From Talpa occidentalis (lineage: Eukaryota; Chordata; Mammalia; Eulipotyphla; Talpidae): DNA of 64,000 bases. The stretch spans positions 148,618,149-148,682,148 of the forward strand of contig NW_023603184.1 of NCBI RefSeq assembly GCF_014898055.3, read 5' to 3'. The position numbers and the translations under genes were made by a program. Under the pieces are notes generated by a model. That model made no database searches. It was not told where the DNA came from and saw nothing but the letters and a program-made list of their open reading frames with translations. This document shows, in pieces, positions 55,276 through 64,000 of the stretch (position 1 is its first letter; each line of letters starts with the position of its first letter).

Positions 55276-57039
55276 AACAGATAGTAACTTTTACCATTTA
55301 TGTTACAAATAGCTTATCATTGACTTTGCAACGCTCAACTTTATGATATTCTGCGCATAGAGAAATTATTTTATTATTTAATTTTTTGTTTTTTTATCCA
55401 TTCTTTTCCTTTAGGGGTCTTTAATTTGGGAGTTATACTTAGAAATTAATTGTCTCTCTAAAATTATAGAATTATTCACTTAAATTTCCTCCTGATGTTT
55501 TCATACTTTCTCTTTTTTAAATGTATGTCTATGTCCAGGATCTAAACTATTTTTTTCTTAAATGACTTGGTTGTTTTCCTCCCAACATGTACTAAATTTC
55601 TCATGTTCTCATTGATTTAAATTTATCTGTTCGGACGTGTTGGTGGACTCCCTGTCTGCTCTGGTGTTAATAACACGGCAGCTCTGTAATTCTAGAGATT
55701 GTTGGGACATGTCCCTGTCATAACTTCCCTGTTTCCAAAATGTTTTGACAGTCTGCCTAGGTTTTTTTCCCATTGAATTTGAAATGTGTATGCTCTGTTA
55801 CAAGAAGGACCCTGTTCAGTGTAGTCTTCCTGCCTTGGGAAAGTCCGCCCAGCAGCATTTATAATAAATCATGCACTCAGATGCACACTCAGATGATGAG
55901 AAATAATAGGGAGGAGAAAACCAGGAGAGAAATCAAAGCATCCACAGAAGTGACTCCAAAAAGCGTAGGGTTTTTTTGCATTTTTATTTTTTCAATCCCC
56001 AAAAATTTATTTATAGACACACACAACTGAAAAAGAATCATTTTTCCAGGGAAAACACAAATAGCTCATTCACATGACATATTGTAACTATATTAATTGT
56101 TCTTAACATAAACAACAGAGAGGTAATACTGGTACCACGATCCCAGGTCCCCAAAACCCATTGCTTGGCACCCAAGTTTACTGGTCCATGTTCTGAAGTT
56201 CACTAATTCAGCCCAATTTTTAATCTGCAGACAGCATTTCACCAGTCTATTCTAGACTCATGAGTGTTCACCTTATCTCCCCGGCTAGTAAAAAGAAGCG
56301 CAAATTCGGTGTAAACGTTAAATTATATAATGATGTGTACAGTTGAACTCATTCTTCCTACCTGCCTGACCCGCTGCTGCTGCCACCTGCAGAGAATCAT
56401 CATTAGCAAATCAACAGTTTGTTGCTTCCCCCCAGATTCTCAGGAATATGCTGAGATGCATCGTGGCGTCTACAGAGTGTGTGTATTTATGTGTGTTAGA
56501 CAAGTGTTTGTGTAGTGGCTCCATGTGTTGTCCCCATCCTGAGACTAAGCTTGTTCTAAACCAGACATACATACTATATGGAATTTTCAGATAAACATAA
56601 GGTGGATTGACTTTTTCAAAGGTTGGTCCTAAGAAAAGTATTTGTACGCATCATCACATGCACACAGCCAACCATCCCACGAAAAACGCCACCCAAGTTT
56701 ATGCACAAAGACGTGGCTTTAACAGCCTAGCAAGCTGTGTGCTGGGTAGGATCACTTGACAACGTTTCTTTCAAAATCCAAACCAAATGACACATGGTGT
56801 CACGGGGCATAACTATTACTCAAAACTTCAGGTGAGCATTTTGTTAACTTTGAAAACTTAATACAATTCAATGAGGAAAAAAAAAAAAAAACTTCCATGG
56901 AGACCTCCTAGAAACTTCTGAACCAATAAAACAGGTTGATTATTTCAGATGAACGGGGATGTCATTGATGTACTTACAAGCTTTTACAACTTGCTCATGT
57001 TGTCTTAGTCCTGGGTGTGTTCTGGCAGGGCCGGAGCAG
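55276..57039. other. AT-rich intergenic DNA, nothing recognised
   Basis: No frame over 85 codons and no element with clear ends. An A15 run lies at 56877-56891. Confidence 0.55.
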
Positions 57040-57115
57040 CAGGGACAGTGGAGGCGGGGCCGGGCGTGGGTGAAGACCAGGTATAAGGGAGCCGGGTCCC
57101 CAGCACACCGCCTCT
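57040..57115 (+). promoter_or_regulatory. Core-promoter-like module (GC box and TATA-like box)
   Basis: GAGGCGGGGC (57051-57060) is a good Sp-type GC box. About 25 bases on, GTATAAGGGA (57081-57090) is TATA-like, followed by a GC-rich stretch in which a start near 57110-57115 would be expected. It lies just where AT-rich DNA gives way to GC-richer DNA. No gene or exon is visible downstream, so it could be chance or a non-coding transcript start. Confidence 0.3.
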
Positions 57116-58006
57116 GGGCTTTCTGCTGAGCCCCAGTAGGTCTGAATGATTAGGTCAGAGCTCGCAGGTCTGAATGAACACAGTTAACAGGGTGACTCCC
57201 CCCAGAGGCCTGGGGTCAGCTTCCTCTTTTACCCGCACGCACGCTGTTCTCTTAGTTTTACCTCCCGGGTGCCCGTGGACTGGCTATTCTCCCCTTGATC
57301 ACTACTATCCCCTTCTCAGCTCAGGTCTTCCTAACCACCTCCGGGTCATGAAGGAGAGGCCACTCAAGAAAGATGGAAATTAGGGAACCAGTTCTTCACC
57401 AAAGAAGTCCGCCGATGACTGGTCAGCGCATGAAAGGATGCTCAAAGTCATCAGCCTTTGGTAAAATGAAAACAAATCCCCCACAGGCTCCCGCTTCACA
57501 GCCCAAGAACGAACAGCACTGCTAAATCCTGACAGCGCCGAGTGGTGGCAGGTCAGGGAGCATGAGCTCTGGGGTGCTGCGGGTGAGGGGTGCGGCCTTG
57601 CAGTCACTTTTACAGCTGTTGACTGTTTCTTATAAAGGTAAACCTACTTGCCTTTTTCCAGAATCCTCCCCTAGGTATTCATCCAGTAAAAACGGACGTG
57701 TGAGTCTCCCAGGAGCTGGAGAATGGCCGCAGCATGATGGTGATAACCCAGACTGGACAGACTCCAGATGTCCATCCACAAGGGAGCTGACAGGTCGTCT
57801 CTGGTTCATGAGAGGGAAGAGAGCTCGGTGTGATGAGACCACAGGTGGATCCTGACTGCGGGTGAGCAGCAGCTCCAGACAGTTACATACTAGACAGTCC
57901 CCTTACAGGAAGGTCCGGGAACCCAAGTCATGGCCACCCTGAGGGTGGGGGTTGAGGAGAAAGCTTCGCAAAGGCACTTTCTGATGTTTCAGAATCATTT
58001 TCATTT
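57116..58006. other. Unique DNA, no gene recognised
   Basis: Short frames only; no repeat identified. Confidence 0.55.
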
Positions 58007-58270
58007 TTAAAAAAAGATTTATTTAGTAATGCATGCAAGAGTCAGAGTGCAGGCCAGAGGTGCGGGGGTGCGAGGATTCACCAGAGACAGAGCGGGGAGC
58101 AGGACAGGCAGAATGACTGAAATCCACCGCTGTGGGGAGCAGCGGGGAGACAGGAGAGGTCTGCTGCGCCGTGTGGGTAGCTCCCTGTCTGGGGATTGAG
58201 CTCGTGCTGCAGAGGCTGCGGAGAGCTTCATAGTGCTGAGACCTAACCCCTCGCGCCACCAGGGAAGCCC
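58007..58270 (-). mobile_element. tRNA-derived T+ SINE, subfamily 2, reverse
   Basis: Tail AAAAAAAGATTTATTTAGTA at left, reversed head CTCGCGCCACCAGGGAAGCC at right; the segment GAGACCTAACCCCTCGCG marks subfamily 2. TTCAGAATCATTTTC upstream and CTCAGAATTATTCTC downstream look like a diverged target-site duplication. Confidence 0.92.
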
Positions 58271-59699
58271 CTCAGAATTATTCTCTGTCTTGTATCTTAC
58301 ACCCACAGAACTCCACACTTAGGATCTGTGCTTTTCCTTGACTTTCACTCAAAATGAAATGTTTCCACAGAAAACACCTATTATTCGCAATTGTTTGTAA
58401 TTTTACTCTGTCCTTAGTGAATCTTTTCAAGATGCTCTGTAAGAATCTAGCTTTGCTGGGACACCGGACTTTCTATTCCATGGCATATTTTCAGTTCTCT
58501 CCAACAGAGAAGACTACATTTTTCATAGTTTCCAGACCTTGACTTTCTGTCCTTTTCCTCCACATGCTGAGACGGCTTCTCCGGGGACTCTCCCCGCCGC
58601 GGACGTCGCCTCTCCCCTGCTGCTTCTGCGTGCAGAGTGTAAATCTGAAATGCTGTCTGGAGTCTCCAAGAAAATCCTCCTCCTTCATGTTTCTCCTGCT
58701 GATGTGGGAATTAAAAACACGGGGCTCACGCAGCTCCTGCTTGTCAATATTGGCTCCAGCCTCGATGGGTGACTTCGGGCAAGTGAAGGTAATTCAGCAA
58801 ACCTCTCGTTCTCATCAGCAGCATTAGGATGAGTTGTAGCAACTTCGTAGTACGGTTGTCGTCATCTCACGAGCTGGTGCACGGCGCTGTGCTGGGCTGG
58901 AAGCGCTGAAGAAACATCAGCCTTCCCCGTCGTCGGCAGCTTCTCCATCTTCCTGCTCCTCAGCAGCAGCATCTTGCCCATCCTTGTCATCCTCACCCCC
59001 ATCAGCAGCAGCACCGTCCTCTCTGTGCCTGCCTTTCTCTCGATGCCACGTTTGGGTTTCAAACTCACAACGACTCGCTTCAGCGTGGTGTACCCGCCAG
59101 CTGACACTCGGGAGACGTGAAGTAAAGACTTTCCCTTCATTTCACCATCTGCTCAGATTCCTACTCCAGAGTCACTGTTTTGGTTGTCGGTGGAAATTAA
59201 TGACTACAAAACCGACTCTCGGAAGAGGTTTTAAAATAATGATTCAATTACTTTACCCAGGAAAATATTGTCACGATGCTGGGGTGACAGCTCTTGAACA
59301 ACTGACATGCTGGGGAGGGGGAGCCACGTTCAGTTTTTACTCAGATGCTCATTTAACAGCACCTCACTAGAATTTTCATGAAATAGGAGTTGAAGGGAAA
59401 GCTTTGTGCCTATAAATTTTCAAAATTTTGTTTATTTTTAAAAGATTTTTAAAGCCTTTTCTCCCTCTTGTTTTAGTTTTCACTCATTCAATTTCAAAAT
59501 AAATTATTGGTGAGATGATAAAGAAAAGCCCCTCTACTTAGTGAACTCTTAAAGGTTAAATCCTGGTCTCAAAAAGATAGGCACATCTCGGGTTGTAATT
59601 TTCAAATTTCAATCCAAATGGTTTTTTTTTTTTTTTTTCATCCTGAATGGGCAGGAGGAGTCAAGATCTCTCACTTTAGTGCTTCATCCAGCATTGGAT
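58271..59699. other. Unique DNA with an acidic minus-strand reading frame, no gene called
   Basis: Around 58930-59040 the minus strand can be read as a run of Asp, Glu, Gly and Ala residues (for example DDKDGQDAAAEEQEDGE), ending in a stop. It is built from GCTGCTGCT-type triplets. No known acidic-tail protein fits, and the frame upstream has no recognisable domain, so simple-sequence bias is the safer reading. A T17 run is at 59622-59638. Confidence 0.4.
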
Positions 59700-60235
59700 T
59701 GATTGATTGGCATTAGTTGCCAGGGATTGATGAGTCAGCTCCTTTGCACACTGTGCAGTTCCTGTGGCTGCACCATCATTGCTGACACCCAGTGTGTGGG
59801 CAGCTGGGCATCGTCCACCAAAGGCCAGGCTCTAGTGGTGCCCACTGGTGCTCTGGTGGAGTCATTCCAGCCTCCCCTCACTGTCTCTGTCACCAGCCAA
59901 CCAGCCCGACACTGGCCCCAGGTCTCTCCACACCCCTGGATCTCTCTGGTCTGCAGCAGGGAAGAAAACCTTCGTTGACACCTGTGCCAAACGAGCTCCA
60001 GCCAGCGAACTGTGCCAGGCTCGCTGCCCACGTGGTCAGAAGGCCCCTCCCGCTGGCTTTGGCGGAGAGCAGACCTATATGTTCATGCCTGTGTGTGGTG
60101 ACCGACCCTCACCACTTGCTCAAGAACTCAGCCTTCTACTCACGTGCCCTGCCTTTCCCCACCAGCCCATGGCAGCCCAGCCACATAGAGAAATAAAGTC
60201 CATAGACGTGACCTCATCTGATCTGCTCACGAGGA
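59700..60235 (+). mobile_element. Possible LTR-like segment
   Basis: Ends with GAGAAATAAAGTCCATAGAC, where AATAAA lies close to a likely cleavage point, after a C-rich region with CACCAGCCCATGGCAGCCCA. This is the texture of a gammaretrovirus-like R-U5. No promoter box, terminus or viral gene was found; a single-copy sequence remains possible. Confidence 0.25.
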
Positions 60236-60560
60236 GTGTGAGTTATCTTCTGCTGCGTAACAAATTACCCCAAAGTGTCCACATAAGACTGGGACAGTTT
60301 GAGAGTCAGAAACGCAGGATCAGCTGAGGTGGAGGCTCTGGCTCGGGGCCTGCCAGGGGCTGACATCAAGCTGCTCCAGACCATCTGCTGGGCTGGGGGC
60401 TGCTGGTGCCACCCGCATCCTCACTCTTGAAGCTGCTGCTGGAGGGTGGCAGGCCCGGCTGGGGACAGCTGCCTGCACCGCCCATGACCTTGGTTCCCTC
60501 GGGGGAGTGACATGAGAGAGGAGGAGAGCGCACCCCAGCCCAGAGCCGCAGCCTCTTTAT
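60236..60560. repeat. Ancient LTR-type relic
   Basis: GAGTTATCTTCTGCTGCGTA then ACAAATTACCCCAAAGTGTC is a well-preserved start of the repeat also suspected at 12.8 and 19.4 kb. GGTGGAGGCTCTGGCTCGGG and TGGAGGGTGGCAGGCC continue it weakly. Probably MaLR or related. Confidence 0.5.
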
Positions 60561-60929
60561 AACCTAAACCCACAGGTGCCAGCCCCAGACTTCTGCTCTG
60601 TCCTGTGCGCAAGGGGCTCTGGGGCAGGAGGAGCTCAGCTCCTGTCTCGCAGGCGGAGCATCAGGAAGGTTTGGACACATTTTAAAACCACATGGTAGGT
60701 GAGACCATAATGTAATATGATATAATATAACACAATAACATACATGTATATGACACGTACCCCCAGATTAGATGAACTCACACATACGAACTTATTTCAT
60801 ACTTGAGAGTGTAAGAAGATTCTTTTAGAAAAATCCCCACCCGCAGAGCTGCCCCAGCTCCAGCGCGGGTTCAGTGTCCATCCCTCTGCCCCACCCCCTG
60901 CTCGGCACACAGCACAGGGGCACCCCGAG

Positions 60930-61880
60930 AGGCAGAGGAAGGCGCCGCTCCAACCCGAGGGAGCCCAGGAGAAAGCCGGGGGCCACCGAGGGCCACACCC
61001 GTCCCGACGCCGACTCCGGCCCAGCCCCGCAGGCCTGGACCAGCTCCCGCCCCTCCCGGGAGGACCTGGCGGAGGCCCAAGCCCGGAGCTCCCAGCGCTG
61101 TCCCGACAGGTTCTGGGGGTGCTTGAGGAAACTGTCTCCGGGCTCGGCTCGCAGCGGCCAGGCTCAGAGGGCTCGTGCCAGCGCCTGTGCAGCACGAGGG
61201 TCCCTCAAAGGCAGCGCGTCCTCGTCTCCACGCGCCCCGCCGAGGTCCGCGCCTTCCCCGCAGGCTGCGCGCAGACCCGGCCGCCCCTGTCGCCCCGGGC
61301 GGGGAACCCGGTGTCTCTGGAGGGGGTGCGAGGCCGCCCCGCGGCGCCGGAGGGGGTCGGGGCCCGCGGGTGCAGGCCCGAGGCTGGGGGGCCGAGGCCT
61401 CCCGCAGGGCGCGGGTGCTCCCGGGCGCAGCCGGGGGCGCATGATCAGAGAACTCAGCGCAGCATCTTCCCTGAGCCGCCCCGAGCCCCAGGAGGGGTCC
61501 CCCCCACCCCCTCCCCCGCCCCTCCCCCGGCACCCCCCGCCCCTTCCCCCCGGGGTGTCCCACTCCTGGGGTGACCTGCGTCTCCGGGGTGTCTTGGTCT
61601 AGGGGACAGGTTTTCTCGGGAACACGTGAGACCAAACTTTTTTTTTAGATCTATTTTTTTTGTGAGTAATAGAAACATTTTTTAAATTTTATAAACTTTT
61701 ACATCATTCTTCCTCTTTGTAGGAGGGGTGCGCGCTCCGCTCGGGCGTCGTCCGTGCAATTCCCGCTCCGAGACCAACAAGGCCCCGCGCGCCGCCTGGA
61801 GCGGACCCAGCTCGCTTCTGCGCCCCGCAGCCTGCTCGGGTGCATGGTCGCCCGCTGGTTTGATCTTTGCTTGAATTAGA
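60930..61880. promoter_or_regulatory. CpG island, candidate promoter of unknown transcript
   Basis: The densest CpG region in the window. In 61141-61440 I counted roughly 40-45 CpG by eye in 300 bases of about 78% GC, close to the number expected without CpG loss, whereas most of the window is CpG-depleted. CpG clusters continue at 61720-61860 after a short T-rich gap. Open frames of about 240-250 codons exist on both strands, an effect of composition. No exon, splice pattern or domain is recognisable. Islands like this usually mark promoters or intragenic regulatory sites in mammals; which applies here is unknown. Confidence 0.7.
61497..61556 (-). other. G-quadruplex-prone tract at the CpG island edge
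   Basis: The plus strand has many C runs (CCCCCCCACCCCCTCCCCCG, CCCCTCCCCCGGCACC, CCCCCCGG), so the minus strand has at least six G runs of four or more bases with short loops. This fits the usual G4 pattern. It lies just right of the densest CpG segment. Confidence 0.75.
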
Positions 61881-62369
61881 ATTACTTTTTTCCCCCCTGA
61901 TCTCTTATTTGGAGGCTCCACCTGCCTCCTAAAAGCGAAACTATTTTAAAAGTCATTTCGAGCGAACGTGCATCATTGTGAAAGGAGATCTGGGAGACAC
62001 GGGGTTTTAATTTTAATTTTTATTTTTAGGTTTTCTTTGTGTTCTGCTATGTCTTCAGTTTTTGTGACTATTCCGTGGGTAGGTGAAGGCGTGTTTCCCC
62101 CTTGCTGGGTGTTAGACTATCTGGGTGTCTCTTAAGTTTGTAAACAGGGTTGGGCAATTCTCATAAAAAACCTGCGAAGGTTCTTGTCTGTTTGGCACAT
62201 CAGCACTTCAACAACAGGTGTTGGAACTTTCCATTCTGACGAAGAACGTGGCGATTTCTCCCTGTAGTTCTATCAAATTTGCTTTATGTACTTTGTAGCT
62301 ATTGAAGATCATACAAATTTGGAATGATTACATTCATAAAGAGTGAATTCTTTTTCCTGGTGATAATTG
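61881..62369. other. AT-rich stretch, nothing recognised
   Basis: No gene. TTTTAATTTTAATTTTTATT near 62006-62025 is simple AT-rich sequence. A piece at about 61683-61722 (ATTTTATAAACTTTTACATC) resembles the very 3' end of the L1 at 62.87 kb and may be a tiny L1 relic. Confidence 0.45.
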
Positions 62370-62381
62370 ATTTTGTCTGAT

Positions 62382-62620
62382 TTTTTTATTATAATTTTTA
62401 TTTTTATATTCCCCATACAATTGCGACCCCCTATTTTGACCCCAATCCCTCCCCTCCCGGCCCCCCAACCCCCATAGAGTGTCTCTGGTTGTTTGTTGAT
62501 TTTAATTTTCACTTTCTTATAGTTATTCATTTTCCTGGTCCCTTATTCAAGTTTTCTAGATTCCGGCTATGAGTGAGACCATCCGGTATTTTTCTTTTTC
62601 TTTCTGGCTTATTTCGCTTA
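62382..62620 (-). mobile_element. 5'-truncated L1, reverse (copy F), with target-site duplication
   Basis: Starts with a T run after the duplication (TTTTTTATTATAATTTTTAT), then 3' untranslated landmarks CCCCATACAATTGCGACCCC and AGAGTGTCTCTGGTTGTTTG, then TATGAGTGAGACCATCCGGT and TTTCTTTCTGGCTTATTTCG, where it is cut off. Flanks ATTTTGTCTGAT (62370-62381) and ATTTTGCCTGAT (62621-62632) form a target-site duplication with one mismatch. Only about 240 bases were copied, mostly 3' untranslated. Confidence 0.85.
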
Positions 62621-62872
62621 TTTTGCCTGATACTTTCATAGCTGCTCCAAAATTCTTTAGTATTTGCCTTGGACCTTTAATTCTTTTAATTTACAGTATC
62701 CTTGTGGTTTAGATGCGTCTCATTTAATGGGCCATGGTAGATTTTTTTTTTCTTACTCAAAATTTATATTCGTTTTCAGTGGAAAGTTTAGTTCATTGTT
62801 TTCTGTTGTAATTATTATATGTGAAGACTTTTTTTCCCCTTCATTTTACCATGTGCTTTCTGTTTGCACTGC

Positions 62873-63548
62873 TCTTTTTTTTAATTTTATATAATTCTTA
62901 CATCATTTTTTCGTTTTTGCACAATGTATGCATTTTCATCTTGGTTATAGTCCCCATACAATTCCCACCCCCCTTATTTTGATCCTACTCCCCCTTCTTC
63001 TCACTCCTCCCATACTGTGTCTCTGGTTTATAGTTGCTTGTTGATTTCGATTTTTACTTTATTATAATTAGTCTTTTTCCTGGTCCCTTATTTAGGTTTT
63101 CTAAATTCCTGCTATGAGTGAGACCATCCGGGATTTTTCTTTTTCTTTCTGGCTTATTTTGCTGACCATGATCCCTTCCAGCGCCATCCATGTTGCTGCA
63201 AATGGCATGTGTTTATCTTTTTTGATTGCTGAGTAATATTCCATGGTGTATATGGACCACATCTTCTTGATCCAGTCATCTATTTTTGGGCATTTGGGTT
63301 GTTTCCAAAGCTTAGCTATTGTAAACAGTGCTGCTATAATCATAGGGGTGCAGGTGCTCTTTGGAATTGATGTTTCTGTGTCCTTTGGGTAAATACCTGC
63401 AAGTGGAATCACTGGATCATATGGAAGCGCCATCTTTAGCAGGTTGAGGAACCTCCACACAGCTCTCCATAGTGGTTGGGCCAGTTTGCTCTCCCACCAG
63501 CAGTGCAGGAGAGTTCCTTTTTCTCCACATCCTCGCCAACATTTGTTA
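62873..63548 (-). mobile_element. 5'-truncated L1, reverse (copy G)
   Basis: Same 3' untranslated family as copy F (GTCCCCATACAATTCCCACC, CATACTGTGTCTCTGGTTTA, TGAGTGAGACCATCCGGGAT) but longer, extending through the C-terminal end of ORF2 to about 63548. The ORF2 part keeps its frame, so it is probably one of the younger L1 insertions here. I could not find a clear target-site duplication. Confidence 0.88.
63101..63548 (-). pseudogene. C-terminal fragment of L1 ORF2 protein
   Basis: About 149 codons remain open on the minus strand and end in a stop at 63101-63103. ORF2 is the L1 endonuclease/reverse transcriptase; this piece covers only the far C-terminus. Visible hallmarks are GTLLHCWWE, PLAGIYPKD, TIAKLWKQPKCP and YTMEYYSAIKKDKHM, in the usual order. 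The cysteine-rich knuckle reads CWRGC...H-CWWE-S: three expected ligands are present, but the fourth position is Ser where Cys is usual. There is no promoter, endonuclease or reverse transcriptase domain, so it is inactive. The open frame suggests recent insertion, not function. Confidence 0.88.
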
Positions 63549-63790
63549 AATGGGTTTTTCCTTCTGTTTAAGTTGACTGTTCCTTCTCTTCTTTCCCCGC
63601 CTCCTCCCTATACTTGTATTTTCCTTCTTATAATTTCAAAGGGTTTGTCTCGGTTTTTCTTCTTAGCGGTGACAGTGGAAGACAGGCCCACTGAGGCCTC
63701 ACGTCCACCGTGAATCACATTCTTGGTCAACCAGAGCCATCACCCTGCCTCCAGAATTACCCGCCTTTTAGCATTTTGTTCTTCTTTTTT
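63549..63790. other. Short unique stretch
   Basis: Pyrimidine-rich sequence between the L1 and the terminal SINE; nothing recognised. Confidence 0.5.
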
Positions 63791-64000
63791 TTAAGATTTA
63801 TTTATTTATTTATACAAGCACTGGGTACAGTCAGAAGCGCGGGAGAGTGAGAGAATTCACCAGAGCCAGAGCGGGGAGCAGAGCAGGCAGAAGGACCGAA
63901 GTGCACTGCTGAGGGGAGCAGAGGGCAGCAGGAGAGGTCTGCGCGCCATGTGGGACTCTCGCCAGCCAGGGGCCAGGGATTGAACCGGCGCTGCAGAGGC
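63791..64000 (-). mobile_element. tRNA-derived T+ SINE, reverse, cut by the window end
   Basis: Tail TTAAGATTTATTTATTTATT, then ACAAGCACTGGGTACAGTCA, AGCCAGAGCGGGGAGCAGAG and the reversed B-box region ATTGAACCGGCGCTGCAGAG at the edge. It shares the CACTGGGTACAGTCAGAAGC variant and GTCTGCGCGCCATG with the copy at 26510, so these two belong to one sublineage. The tRNA head lies beyond the window. Confidence 0.92.

Noticed and set aside
60871..61635. A 254-codon minus-strand frame in the CpG island, with a 242-codon plus frame opposite
   Set aside because: Both strands are open together, composition is extreme GC, and the peptides are Pro/Gly/Arg/Ala-rich without any domain. Lack of stops follows from GC content.
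61683..61722. A separate tiny L1 insertion resembling the 3' end of the L1 at 62.87 kb
   Set aside because: Only about 40 AT-rich bases match loosely and no target-site duplication was found; noted in the stretch description but not called.
1..64000. A previously undescribed gene system
   Set aside because: I looked on both strands for gene clusters, conserved protein motifs, arrays and structured RNAs and found only transposon-derived coding sequence. The window is best read as mammalian intergenic or intronic DNA.

Overview
This window looks like non-coding nuclear DNA of a placental mammal. The evidence is the repeat content: many LINE-1 (L1) pieces, decayed MaLR-type LTRs, MIR and L2 fossils, hAT-type DNA transposon relics, CA/TG microsatellites, and fourteen copies of one tRNA-derived SINE. 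The SINE has a pol III A box and B box at its 5' end, a shared body of about 150 bp, and a tail with AATAAA repeats, a TCTT(T) stop and poly(A). That is the 'T+' SINE design found in several laurasiatherian orders (carnivores, horses, some bats). I do not recognise the exact family. A bat is my best guess, held loosely.

I found no protein-coding gene that I can defend. Long open frames in the GC-rich stretches (for example near 49.2-50.0 kb, 43.9-44.7 kb and 60.9-61.6 kb) occur on both strands at once, show no family motifs, and are what high GC content produces by chance. The only recognisable coding sequence is the 3' end of an L1 ORF2 near the right edge (63.10-63.55 kb, minus strand).

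Layout: 1-7.5 kb is GC-rich single-copy DNA with two MaLR-like LTRs and a degraded L1 3' end. 7.5-16.3 kb has SINEs, microsatellites and an L1 with a 5' inversion. 16.3-23.3 kb is mostly unique GC-rich DNA with patches that look like conserved regulatory sequence. 23.3-36.6 kb is AT-richer and repeat-rich, with hAT relics, three L1 stretches, several SINEs and LTR candidates. 36.6-51.7 kb is GC-rich, CpG-containing unique DNA with long AT-rich, motif-dense patches. 51.7-58.3 kb has a nested SINE pair, a 56-bp processed insertion and more SINEs. 58.3-64 kb has a strong CpG island (about 60.93-61.88 kb), two related L1 3' ends and a SINE cut by the window edge.

No microbial-type system, CRISPR array, operon or new gene cluster is present. 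The most informative items are the twin-primed L1, the SINE-in-SINE insertion that orders two SINE subfamilies, the 56-bp processed insertion with perfect 14-bp target-site duplications, the isolated CpG island with an adjoining G-quadruplex tract, and several candidate enhancers. Together these suggest a gene-poor regulatory region, but linking it to a named gene needs alignment to an annotated genome.
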